A stretch of DNA of 6,410 nucleotides from Verrucomicrobiia bacterium (lineage in GTDB: Bacteria; Verrucomicrobiota; Verrucomicrobiia; CAIQCK01). Under the pieces are notes generated by a model, which was not told the DNA's origin, ran no database searches, and was given only the letters and a program-made list of their open reading frames with translations. The position numbers and the translations under genes are program-made. Location: contig JAOACV010000155.1 in the NCBI GenBank assembly GCA_026417675.1, positions 1 through 6,410 of the forward strand, in the 5' to 3' direction. This document shows positions 1-6,410 of the stretch, piece by piece (within the stretch, counting starts at the first letter, position 1; the number at the start of each line of letters is the position of its first letter).

Positions 1-264
1 GAGCTCGACGACGATGCGTGGAACCCGGTAGCCCCCGTCACGCGGCGAGCGCGGGTCAATTTCCTGCGGGCAGCTCTTGGGTGGCTGCCTGTGGCCGTCG
101 TGGAACAAGACGCGCTGCAGGCCGACCGCCGGCTCTACCAGATGCTCGCAGCCGTCCACGGCAACGCCGCGCACTCGCAATACAACGCGCTTATCCGCCT
201 CCTTGTCAGTTTTGAACGGGCGCTGGAGCTGCGGTTGTCGCGTTCGCGGCGTGCGGCGGCGTGA
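1..264 (+). CDS. C-terminal part of an unrecognised protein, cut by the left edge
   Basis: The first reading frame is open from base 1 to a TGA at 262-264, giving 87 residues with no start in the window. I do not recognise the family. The product ends in a helical-looking stretch rich in Leu, Ala and Arg (around LIRLLVSFERALELRL) and a basic tail (RLSRSRRAAA). There is no obvious membrane span or metal motif. G+C at codon position 3 is about 78%, position 2 is AT-richer, and the residue pattern looks protein-like. Against this, the directly antisense frame is also open across the same bases and has similar base statistics, so the strand is not certain. If real, the gene converges on the minus-strand gene ending at 311. 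The 46 bp between the two stops show no clear terminator hairpin. Confidence 0.42.
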   Translation, partial: ELDDDAWNPVAPVTRRARVNFLRAALGWLPVAVVEQDALQADRRLYQMLAAVHGNAAHSQYNALIRLLVSFERALELRLSRSRRAAA

Positions 265-310
265 GGCAAGCTTCAACACCACTCTTTCGCGTCCGTTATT
301 TCGGCATCGT

Positions 311-1804
311 TTACTGAATCTCCGGCATCGAGATCGGTTGGCCGGCGAGTTGTTTGGCCTGCTCGCCGGGATCGAACGAGCCGTAGAAGACGGCGTTGCA
401 ATCAATCCATGCGGCGAGGCGTCGCAGGTCGCTATCACTGAGTGTGACGCCCTCGTGGCCGGCGCGCAACATCTTCATCAAGCGGCTGCCGAGCGCGCCG
501 TAAACGCCGCCGACGGGCGTCATTTGGATTTGGTTGCGCTGGGAGAAACGCGGCACCAGCGGGTCGCTGACGGCTGGCTTGCGTTGTTTCGGAGGAGGGG
601 TCGGGTCGCCGCAGAGTGAGATGTAGGATTTTGTGAAACCGCCCTGCGGCTCGCCGGTCAGGACGATGCCTTTCTTCGCTTCGGGGCCGCTGTGGCATTT
701 CACGCAGTGTTTGTTGAGCACGGGTTGGACGACTTCGACGAACGCGAACGGCCGGCCGCCGAGTTCGCCCGGCTCGATGCGCGACGGCGGGCGCTGCATC
801 GCCAGCGGCACGGCGCGTGTCTTCGTGGGCGCGGACATGCGGTGCTCGTGGCAGCCGACGCACGACGTCTTCTCGCCGGGCTGGACGTAGGTCGTCGAGC
901 GCATCGTCTGGTAGGCGAAACCGTCCTTGTCGAGCGCCTGGAAGAGGATTGGTTTGTGCGAGGGCACGATGAAACGCGCGGAGCCGTCAGCTTCCACCGG
1001 CACGGTGCCGAGGATGGCGCGCGTGTTCTCCTCGCCCGCCACGCCGATACGCGGGGAATTGGCCAGCCAGGTTGTCTTGGGGAAAATCTGGACGATGCGG
1101 AGTTCCTTGATCGTGCCGCGCGGCACGTCGCCGAGGCCCTGATAGATGTCGGTAACAAGCATCTCGCCGGTCGGCGACGCTTCAGCGATAACGGTGCTCG
1201 GCAACGCAGGCGGCGCGGGTCGCGGCCGGAGCGGGATCGGGCTGGTGCAGCCGAGCTTCGGGTCGCGGTAGAGCAACTCGCGGTTGCCGGCGGCGTCGAG
1301 GACGTAGAGACCGAGCGCGTTGTCGGGGTTTGGGTTCTTCCCATGCTCGCCCTCGAAAATCAGCCGGTCGCGGCTGTAGGCGACGAGGAACAGTGTCTCC
1401 GACAGCGGCCACGGCGACGCGTAATACTCCGGGATGTGGCTGCTCTCTGCCTCTGGATACGGCCCTGGCGTGATGCGCGTGATGGCGGCCTGGCTGTTCG
1501 GGTCCACCGACGGGTCGAGCACGCAGACCGGCCCGCCGGTGATGGCATGATGCGCGGAGGCGACGAACACAATTTTGCGGCTGCCGGGAATCGCTTTCGC
1601 TTGGAACGTGCAGTGCGGCTTGGGAGTCGCGTTGCCCCAGACGGCCATGGGGTTGGTGCCGTCGGGGCGCATGGACCAGAGGTTCTGGTGCGTGACGGCG
1701 TCGCGGTCAATGTAGTCCCAGCGCGCGAAAAGAATCTCGCCGGTGTTCGAGACAGCCGGGAACCATTCGCTGACATCGTTGAGCGAGAGGATGCGCGGCT
1801 GTCC
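311..1804 (-). pseudogene. HzsA-related dihaem c-type protein, 5'-truncated
   Basis: This is an in-frame stretch of about 497 codons ending in TAA at 313-311. It resembles the family related to the hydrazine synthase alpha subunit, common in planctomycetes and verrucomicrobia and of unknown role there. Recognisable pieces in order are late propeller strands (DVSEWFPAV, FARWDYIDRD, NLWSMRPDGTNP), the TSPIPLRPRP segment near fragment residues 187-196, then GTVPVEADGSARF and QTMRSTTYVQPGE. The first haem motif, CVGCH, is at residues 315-319 (bases 848-862). The second, CVKCH, is at 367-371 (692-706), after VVQPVLNKH. The end (WIDCNAVFYGSFD) also fits the family. The reading has no internal stop, but there is no start codon, Sec signal or early propeller at its 5' end. 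Upstream the frame runs into a hairpin element and then, by chance, through the wrong frame of the neighbouring oxidoreductase. A c-type cytochrome without an export signal could not be matured, so I call it a broken gene. An assembly join is the main alternative. Confidence 0.7.
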
Positions 1805-1896
1805 GTAACTGGGACCGGCGGTTTCAAACCGCCGCTCCTCGTTGGAACCGTGCGGGGAGCTGAGACTCCGCCCACCTTTTGCAGAATTGCGGGCCG
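1805..1896. repeat. Two-hairpin REP-like intergenic element
   Basis: This 92-bp non-coding stretch lies between the oxidoreductase stop and the point where HzsA-like homology begins. The first hairpin is an almost perfect 27-bp palindrome at 1812-1838. Its core is GGCGGTTT-C-AAACCGCC (1817-1833), extended outwards by further pairs with one mismatch. The second, weaker hairpin is at 1854-1872: GGGGAG and CTCC-G-CC around a six-base loop, with one bulge. Paired small GC-rich hairpins without a coding frame are the pattern of dispersed palindromic (REP/BIME-like) elements. Only one copy is visible here, so the dispersed nature is inferred. No T-tract follows either hairpin, so it is not a standard intrinsic terminator. 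Confidence 0.5.
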
Positions 1897-3183
1897 CTAC
1901 ACCTTCGGCTCCCAACCGGGGCGATAGTCCCGGCCCCAGAATTTCATCGCATCGGGGTCGCCGATGATGCGGCGGGTCTTGGGGTCGAAGTTGATCGTGT
2001 GACCGGCGCGCCAAGCGATGTTGGCGAGGTGGCAAAGCAACGTGCTCTTCTGGCCCTCGGCGATCTCGGAGTTCGGCTTGGTCTTGCCGCGGATGGCGTC
2101 GGCAAAGTTGGCGAAGTGCTCCACGTCGCCGGCTTTGCCCTTGCCCTCGGCGACCTGCTTGCCCGCGGGATCGAACACTTTGTAGTCGCCGCCCTGGATG
2201 ATGAGCGTCCCTTTTTCGCCGTAAAAAATGGTCGTGCCGATCGGCTCGGCCTTGCGAGGATGGCAACTGCTGCAATCCCACGAGATGAACACATTGCCGA
2301 AATCGAACGTCGCGACGCCGGTGTCGGGCGTCTCCTGGTCGTCGTCGAAGTGATAGCGCCCGCCGCCGTAGGTAATGCGGCGCGGGTATTCGACACCGAG
2401 GCCCCAGCGCGCCACGTCGAGCGAGTGGATGCCGTTGTTGGCCATCTCGCCGCCGCCCCAATGCCACCGCCAGTGCCAGTTGTAATGCACAATGTTGTCC
2501 AGATAAGGCCGCTCCGGCGCGGCGCCCTGCCAGAGCGTCCAGTCCAGCGTCTCCGGCACCGGCGCGGGCTTGCCACGGCCGATGGTGGGGCGCGATGCGA
2601 CATACCAGCACCGCGCGCTGAACAAGCGGCCAATGACGCCCTCGCGCAGCCTGGCCACCGCCTCGATCATGCCCGGCCAACTGCGCCGCTGGTTGCCCAT
2701 CTGAACGACGCGTTTGTGTTTGCGCGCGGCGGCGACCATCAGTTCGCCCTCGCGCGCGTTGTGGCTGCCGGGCTTCTCGACATAGACGTGCTTGCCGGCG
2801 GCACAGGCGATGATGGTGGCGATGGCGTGCCAGTGGTTCGGCGCGGCGATGGTAATCGCGTCCACGTCGCGGTCATCGAGCATGCGGCGGAAATCCTTGA
2901 CCGCCTTTGGCTCCTTCGCTTGCTTCTTCATCACCTCGCGCACGCCGGTCGCGAGCCGGGTGGAATCCACGTCGCAGACGTAGGCGATCTCGACGTTGGG
3001 CACCTGCAACAGCGCCTTCATGTGGGCCGTGCCGCGCCCGCTGCAACTCATGACGCCCACGACGATCTTTTCGCCGGGCGAGTCCGCGGCGCGCAGGATA
3101 GACATGTTCTTCAAAGCAGCGAGGCCGGCGGCTGCGAGGGAAGTTTGAGCGAGAAACTGACGGCGGCTGGATGCAGTATTCAT
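1897..3183 (-). CDS. Tat-exported Gfo/Idh/MocA family oxidoreductase
   Basis: This is a complete 428-residue NAD(P)-dependent oxidoreductase of the sugar/inositol dehydrogenase type. The substrate is unknown. The ATG at 3183 is chosen because it gives a Tat signal: Arg7-Arg8-Gln-Phe-Leu, a hydrophobic Ala/Leu stretch to about residue 30, and a likely cleavage near ILRAADS (29-35). An in-frame start further upstream would bury this signal. The Rossmann fold starts at about 39, with GVMSCSGRG (43-51) as the dinucleotide loop and CDVD at 70-73. APNHWHA (114-120) and EKP (136-138), whose Lys is catalytic in the family, follow. The C-terminal domain carries NWHWRWHWGGGE (235-246), then N250, H253 and D256, as in planctomycete and verrucomicrobial members. 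GEKGTLII and the end PGWEPKV complete it. A CXXCH motif occurs at 304-308. The gene lies 65 bp downstream of the hydrolase gene on the same strand. No Shine-Dalgarno sequence is visible. Confidence 0.93.
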   Translation of the reverse strand: MNTASSRRQFLAQTSLAAAGLAALKNMSILRAADSPGEKIVVGVMSCSGRGTAHMKALLQVPNVEIAYVCDVDSTRLATGVREVMKKQAKEPKAVKDFRRMLDDRDVDAITIAAPNHWHAIATIIACAAGKHVYVEKPGSHNAREGELMVAAARKHKRVVQMGNQRRSWPGMIEAVARLREGVIGRLFSARCWYVASRPTIGRGKPAPVPETLDWTLWQGAAPERPYLDNIVHYNWHWRWHWGGGEMANNGIHSLDVARWGLGVEYPRRITYGGGRYHFDDDQETPDTGVATFDFGNVFISWDCSSCHPRKAEPIGTTIFYGEKGTLIIQGGDYKVFDPAGKQVAEGKGKAGDVEHFANFADAIRGKTKPNSEIAEGQKSTLLCHLANIAWRAGHTINFDPKTRRIIGDPDAMKFWGRDYRPGWEPKV

Positions 3184-3189
3184 GCGCGT

Positions 3190-3221
3190 AGTATAGAGCG
3201 GATCTGCCGGCGGGATGAAAA
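3190..3221 (-). promoter_or_regulatory. Weak candidate promoter of the oxidoreductase gene
   Basis: On the minus strand, TATACT (3195-3190) is one mismatch from the sigma70 -10 consensus. It lies only six bases from the ATG at 3183, so transcription would start at or next to the start codon and the mRNA would be nearly leaderless. The best -35 candidate is TTTTCA (3221-3216), matching four of six bases, but the 20-bp spacer is longer than usual. The lack of a Shine-Dalgarno sequence agrees with a leaderless message but does not prove it. Confidence 0.28.
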
Positions 3222-3223
3222 GC

Positions 3224-3248
3224 AAAAACGCGCGCGGCTGCTCAGCCG
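3224..3248 (-). terminator. Possible intrinsic terminator after the hydrolase gene
   Basis: Read on the minus strand, a five-bp stem with a four-base loop, CGGCT-GAGC-AGCCG (3248-3235), starts directly after the TAA at 3251-3249. Six GC bases (CGCGCG) follow, then TTTTT (3228-3224), GC and TTTT. The T-tract is separated from the stem, which is atypical, so efficiency is doubtful. If active, it would uncouple the oxidoreductase gene from the hydrolase gene. Confidence 0.35.
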
Positions 3249-3878
3249 TTACTGCAAGAAGGGATTGTTTTCGCGTTCGTAGCCGACGGTCGTTTCCGGG
3301 CCGTGGCCGGGCAGCAAGCGGGTGTCGTCGGGCAGGCTGAGGATGTTCTCGCGGATGGAGCGGGCGAGCGCGTCCCACGAACAGCCTGGCAGGTCAGTGC
3401 GGCCGACCGAGCCGGCAAAAATCACATCGCCGCAGAAACAAATCTTCTCCCTCGGCTCGTGCAGAACGATGTGGCCGGGGGCGTGGCCGGGACAGTGCAG
3501 GACGCGAAACGCAAGCGCGCCAACGGTGACCGTATCGCCGTGGTTGAGGTTGCGGTCCGCCCCAACCGGTTCAAGCGTCCCGGGCATGCCGAACGCGCGC
3601 ATGCGGTCCGGGTCCATCAGCAGGATTTCGTCGGCGGGATGACATAACAGCGCCGCGCCGGTCAGCCGTTTAAGCGCGGCGAGGTCGGCAATGTGGTCCC
3701 AGTGGCCATGCGTGGTGACGATGCTGCGGACGGTCAGCTTGTGGTCGCGCGCGGCCCGCGCGATGACCTCCGCGCTGCCAAACGGCGCGTCCACGACCAT
3801 CGCCTCGCCGCCCGCCGAGTCGGCGACGAGGTAGGTGTTGTTCTCGATCGGCCCTTCGACAAAGGTAAAAAGTTTCAC
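3249..3878 (-). CDS. Glyoxalase-II-like MBL-fold metallohydrolase
   Basis: This is a complete 209-residue cytosolic metallo-beta-lactamase-fold hydrolase of the short, YcbL/hydroxyacylglutathione-hydrolase-like type, likely acting on a thioester. The metal ligands are all present: H57-x-H59-x-D61-H62 (THGHWDH), H132 in CPGHAPGH, D151 in [18 protein letters not shown], and H192 in [10 protein letters not shown]. The ending ERENNPF is typical of this subgroup. It lacks the long C-terminal substrate domain of classical glyoxalase II, so the natural substrate could be another thioester, or it could belong to a relative such as the persulfide dioxygenases. The start is GTG at 3878-3876, where family similarity begins ([17 protein letters not shown]). 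The nearest ATG, at 4232, would lie deep inside the divergent transketolase gene and is rejected. No Shine-Dalgarno sequence precedes the GTG. The gene is divergent from tkt, with 99 bp between the starts. Confidence 0.93.
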   Translation of the reverse strand: MKLFTFVEGPIENNTYLVADSAGGEAMVVDAPFGSAEVIARAARDHKLTVRSIVTTHGHWDHIADLAALKRLTGAALLCHPADEILLMDPDRMRAFGMPGTLEPVGADRNLNHGDTVTVGALAFRVLHCPGHAPGHIVLHEPREKICFCGDVIFAGSVGRTDLPGCSWDALARSIRENILSLPDDTRLLPGHGPETTVGYERENNPFLQ

Positions 3879-3922
3879 GGCGCCAATATGCCAGACGCGG
3901 CGCGGTTGGCCACGGCTTTTTC

Positions 3923-3950
3923 TTGCCTCGACCCGATGGCGGCTTATAGT
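3923..3950 (+). promoter_or_regulatory. Candidate sigma70-type promoter of tkt
   Basis: TTGCCT (3923-3928, four of six matches to the -35 consensus) and TATAGT (3945-3950, five of six matches to the -10) are separated by 16 bp. Transcription would begin near 3957, leaving a leader of about 20 bases before the tkt ATG at 3978. It lies inside the 99-bp divergent intergenic region. Promoters in this group are poorly defined, so this is a consensus match only. Confidence 0.42.
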
Positions 3951-3977
3951 GGCGCCGCTTTTTTCAACAAGACCGAC

Positions 3978-6038
3978 ATGAATACACTCAATCAACCGAC
4001 TCCTGCAGCCGACTTTGGCAAGAACGCCTCTGGCGCGGCATTGGAAGAACTCGTTGTCAACACCATCAAATTCCTCGCGGTGGACGCAGTGCAGAAGGCA
4101 GAGAGCGGCCACCCGGGCATGCCGATGGGCGCGGCCGACATGGCGTATGTGCTTTGGACGAAGTTCCTGCGCCACTCGCCCGCCAACCCGAAGTGGGCCA
4201 ATCGCGACCGGTTCGTCCTTTCGGCGGGCCACGGCTCCATGTTGCTCTACTCGCTGCTACACCTGTGCGGCTACGACGTGCCGATGGAACAGCTCCAGCA
4301 ATTTCGACAGTGGGGTTCGATCACGCCCGGCCACCCGGAGTTCGGCGTCACGCCCGGCGTCGAGACCACCACGGGGCCGCTCGGCCAAGGCACCGGCAAC
4401 GCGGTCGGCATGGCCATCGCGGAAAAAATCCTCGCCGCGATGTTCAACGAGCCAGGCGAAGAACCGGTCGTGGACCACTGGACCTACGCCATCGTCAGCG
4501 ACGGCGACATGATGGAGGGCGTTTCGCACGAGGCGTGCTCGCTGGCCGGACATCTCCAAGTGGGCAAGCTCGTCTTCCTCTACGACTCCAACCACATCAG
4601 CATCGAGGGCAACACCTCGCTCGCATTCAGCGAGGATGTCGGCAAGCGATTTGAGTCCTACGGCTGGCACGTGCAGCACGTGGACGGTCACAATCGCACG
4701 CAGGTCGAGCAGGCGTTGCGGATCGCGCGCGGCATTCCAAACAAGCCTCACCTGATCGTCGCCACGACCACCATCGCGAAGGGCGCGCCGACGAAGGCCA
4801 ACACCGCGGCTTCGCACGGCGAGCCACTTGGCCACGACGAGATTCGCGGCGCGAAACAGGCCGCGGGCTGGCCAGTCGAACCGGCGTTTCTCGTGCCGGA
4901 GAGCGTGCGCGCGTTCTTCGCCGGGCTGAAGCAGCAGGGCGAGCAGTCCGAGCGGGAATGGAACACGCGTTTTCAGGCGTGGCGTCAGCGTCATCCGGAC
5001 AAGGCAAAGATGTGGGACCAGTGCTGGAGCGGCAACATGCCCGCAGACCTCTTGGCGAAGCTGCCGACGTTCGCCGGCGCGAAACCCGCCGCCACGCGCA
5101 GCTCCAGCGGCGAGGTGCTGAAGGCGCTGTTTGCGTTGGTGCCCAACCTTGTTGGCGGTTCGGCCGACCTCGCGCCGTCCACCAAGACGCTCGTGAAGGA
5201 GTTTGGCGAATTCAGCGCGGCCAACCCGAAAGGCCGCAACTTCCACTTCGGCGTGCGCGAGCACGGCATGGGCGCGATCATGAACGGCATCGCCTACCAC
5301 GGCGGACTGATCCCGTTCGGCGCGACATTCTTCGTGTTCGCCGACTACATGCGGCCGAGCATCCGCCTGGCTGCACTGAGCCATCTGCACGTGATCTACG
5401 TGTTCACGCACGACTCGATCTTCGTCGGCGAAGACGGTCCGACGCACGAGCCGGTCGAGCATCTGGCGTCGTTGCGCGCGATCCCGAATCTGTCGGTTAT
5501 CCGCCCCGCTGACGCCACCGAGACGGCCGTGGCGTGGGCCGTGGCGTTGGAGAACTCGCACAACCCGACCGCGCTCTGCCTGACGCGCCAAAACCTGCCG
5601 GTGCTCGATCGCGCGAAACTCGCGCCAGCCGACGGGGTGCGCAAAGGCGCTTACGTGCTCTGGGAGAGCAGCGGCGATCCCGAACTGATCCTGATCGGCA
5701 CCGGTTCCGAGGTGCACATTGCGCTGGAAGCCGGCCAGCAACTGGCGCAGCAAGGCAGGCGCGTGCGCGTCGTCTCCATGCCGAGCTGGGACCTGTTCGA
5801 GAAACAATCGCCGGAATATCGCGTGTCGGTGCTGCCCTGCAAGGTTTGGGCGCGGCTCGCCGTCGAGGCGGGAGTGAGCCTCGGCTGGAAACGCTGGGTC
5901 GGCGGGCGCGGCCGCGTCGTTGGTTTGGATCGTTTTGGCGCCAGCGCGCCTTACAAGGTGCTGGCGGAAAAATTTGGCTTTACCGCCGCCAATGTCGTCC
6001 AGGCCGCCAACGAACTGTTGACTGATTCCCACCCATGA
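3978..6038 (+). CDS. tkt: Transketolase
   Basis: This complete 686-residue thiamine-diphosphate enzyme moves two-carbon ketol units between sugar phosphates in the cytosolic pentose phosphate pathway (and Calvin cycle where present). E. coli TktA has 663 residues. The active-site set is intact. H45 lies in SGHPGMPMG and H85 in LSAGHGS, followed by H119. GPLGQG is at 133-138. The Mg/ThDP motif SDGDMMEG is at 174-181, with N205 and I207 in SNHISIEG. H280 lies in SHGEPLG. The catalytic Glu428 is in GVREHGMG, and H478 and H490 are in [15 protein letters not shown]. The N-terminal PP domain, middle Pyr domain and C-terminal domain ([14 protein letters not shown]) follow in order. The ATG at 3978 was chosen because similarity begins just after it. 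Upstream in-frame ATGs would run through the promoter or the divergent gene. The leader has no Shine-Dalgarno sequence. The stop overlaps the next start as ATGA. Confidence 0.97.
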   Translation: MNTLNQPTPAADFGKNASGAALEELVVNTIKFLAVDAVQKAESGHPGMPMGAADMAYVLWTKFLRHSPANPKWANRDRFVLSAGHGSMLLYSLLHLCGYDVPMEQLQQFRQWGSITPGHPEFGVTPGVETTTGPLGQGTGNAVGMAIAEKILAAMFNEPGEEPVVDHWTYAIVSDGDMMEGVSHEACSLAGHLQVGKLVFLYDSNHISIEGNTSLAFSEDVGKRFESYGWHVQHVDGHNRTQVEQALRIARGIPNKPHLIVATTTIAKGAPTKANTAASHGEPLGHDEIRGAKQAAGWPVEPAFLVPESVRAFFAGLKQQGEQSEREWNTRFQAWRQRHPDKAKMWDQCWSGNMPADLLAKLPTFAGAKPAATRSSSGEVLKALFALVPNLVGGSADLAPSTKTLVKEFGEFSAANPKGRNFHFGVREHGMGAIMNGIAYHGGLIPFGATFFVFADYMRPSIRLAALSHLHVIYVFTHDSIFVGEDGPTHEPVEHLASLRAIPNLSVIRPADATETAVAWAVALENSHNPTALCLTRQNLPVLDRAKLAPADGVRKGAYVLWESSGDPELILIGTGSEVHIALEAGQQLAQQGRRVRVVSMPSWDLFEKQSPEYRVSVLPCKVWARLAVEAGVSLGWKRWVGGRGRVVGLDRFGASAPYKVLAEKFGFTAANVVQAANELLTDSHP

Positions 6039-6410
6039 CAACCGAACAGGAAAAATCGCTGATGGCCGCCGCGCGGCAAAAGGCGTTCACGCTCTACGAA
6101 GGCAGGCAGGTGCCGCATCGCTCGTGCGGCATCGCCCTGGCCGAGACGTTCAACCTTCCCACCACGCCCTACCAAGCGTTGCGCCGCGGCGGCGTTACCG
6201 GCGAGGGCGATTGCGGCGCTATCAAGGCAGGGGAACTGGTGCTGGGCCAATTACTCGGCGACCCCGACCCGGCTGGTCCCGTCACGCCCAAGCTGCGGCA
6301 GGCGATGGCGTATTATCGCGCCCAATGGGAAAAACGCGCCCCGCTCGGTCCCGGCGGCCGTCGCCGGCCCGACGGCACCATGGACATCATCTGCAATCAC
6401 CTCACCGGCC
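6035..6410 (+). CDS. C_GCAxxG_C_C family protein, cut by the right edge
   Basis: The ATG at 6035 overlaps the transketolase stop (ATGA), giving 125 residues before the window ends. The spacing of Cys31 ([11 protein letters not shown]), then [20 protein letters not shown] with Cys60-Gly-Ala-x-x-Ala-Gly, and Cys120 (IICNHLTG), matches the C_GCAxxG_C_C family. These are small proteins of about 120-150 residues with a presumed redox or metal-binding cysteine set and no firmly established reaction. Only a short C-terminal tail should be missing. There is no signal peptide or clear membrane span, and a soluble cytosolic protein is likely. The four-base overlap and absence of a Shine-Dalgarno sequence suggest translation coupled to tkt. 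The family call rests on the cysteine pattern and the glycine-rich centre. Confidence 0.75.
   Translation, partial: MTTEQEKSLMAAARQKAFTLYEGRQVPHRSCGIALAETFNLPTTPYQALRRGGVTGEGDCGAIKAGELVLGQLLGDPDPAGPVTPKLRQAMAYYRAQWEKRAPLGPGGRRRPDGTMDIICNHLTG

Noticed and set aside
265..310. A bidirectional terminator between the converging genes
   Set aside because: I found no stem of five or more pairs followed by a T-run on either strand in these 46 bases.
633..660. A second partial copy of the hairpin core (AAACCGCC) inside the HzsA-like gene
   Set aside because: Only one arm is present, with no palindrome, and it encodes part of the normal protein, so it is a chance match.
311..1804. Hydrazine synthase as evidence for anammox metabolism
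   Set aside because: HzsA-related proteins are widespread in non-anammox PVC bacteria. No other hydrazine synthase subunit is nearby, the gene is truncated, and the expected Tyr ligand position holds Met.
1805..2680. A minus-strand extension of the HzsA-like frame to an ATG at 2680, giving a 789-residue protein
   Set aside because: The extension crosses the hairpin element and then reads the wrong frame of the intact oxidoreductase. Its Arg/Gly/Ala-rich sequence resembles no propeller or signal peptide.
692..3282. Plus-strand open frames of 411 and 467 codons opposite the HzsA-like fragment and the oxidoreductase
   Set aside because: Both are antisense shadows with His/Arg/Ala-rich low-information translations. 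The minus-strand readings carry the recognisable motifs.
3879..4232. An upstream ATG start at 4232 for the metallohydrolase
   Set aside because: It would add about 118 residues without family similarity and overlap the divergent transketolase by about 255 bases. The GTG at 3878 fits the usual N-terminus.
4257..6041. A 594-codon open frame antisense to transketolase
   Set aside because: It is complementary to a clearly real gene with intact active-site motifs. Long antisense frames are expected in GC-rich DNA with biased codons, and the translation shows no family features.

Overview
The window is about 63% GC and looks like a chromosomal segment from the Planctomycetota-Verrucomicrobiota group. 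The best fit is a verrucomicrobial relative of Pedosphaera/Limisphaera. The basis is a Tat-exported Gfo/Idh/MocA oxidoreductase next to an HzsA-related c-type cytochrome fragment, a pairing typical of that group, together with start codons that lack Shine-Dalgarno sequences. This placement is inferred from gene content, not from a marker gene.

Layout: (1) 1-264, plus strand: the tail of an unrecognised gene entering from the left edge. (2) 311-1804, minus strand: a long in-frame piece of an HzsA-related dihaem protein. It carries the end of a beta-propeller and two CXXCH motifs but no start codon, signal peptide or early propeller. (3) 1805-1896: a short non-coding element with two consecutive hairpins, lying where the HzsA-like homology stops. 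(4) 1897-3183, minus: a complete Tat-signal Gfo/Idh/MocA oxidoreductase. (5) 3249-3878, minus: a complete glyoxalase-II-like metallo-beta-lactamase hydrolase with a GTG start and a possible terminator after it. (6) 3879-3977: a 99-bp divergent intergenic region with a reasonable sigma70-type promoter facing right. (7) 3978-6038, plus: a complete transketolase (tkt). (8) 6035-6410, plus: the start of a C_GCAxxG_C_C cysteine-motif protein, overlapping the tkt stop by ATGA and cut by the right edge.

Functionally, the right half is central carbon metabolism: transketolase in a probable two-gene unit, with a divergent thioester hydrolase. The left half is an exported sugar-type oxidoreductase followed by the broken cytochrome-like gene. 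I found no RNA gene, CRISPR array, transposase or phage module. The region is mostly ordinary. The point most worth a second look is the junction near 1800-1900, where a hairpin repeat coincides with the loss of the 5' part of the HzsA-like gene. It could be a real decay event or an assembly join at a repeat.
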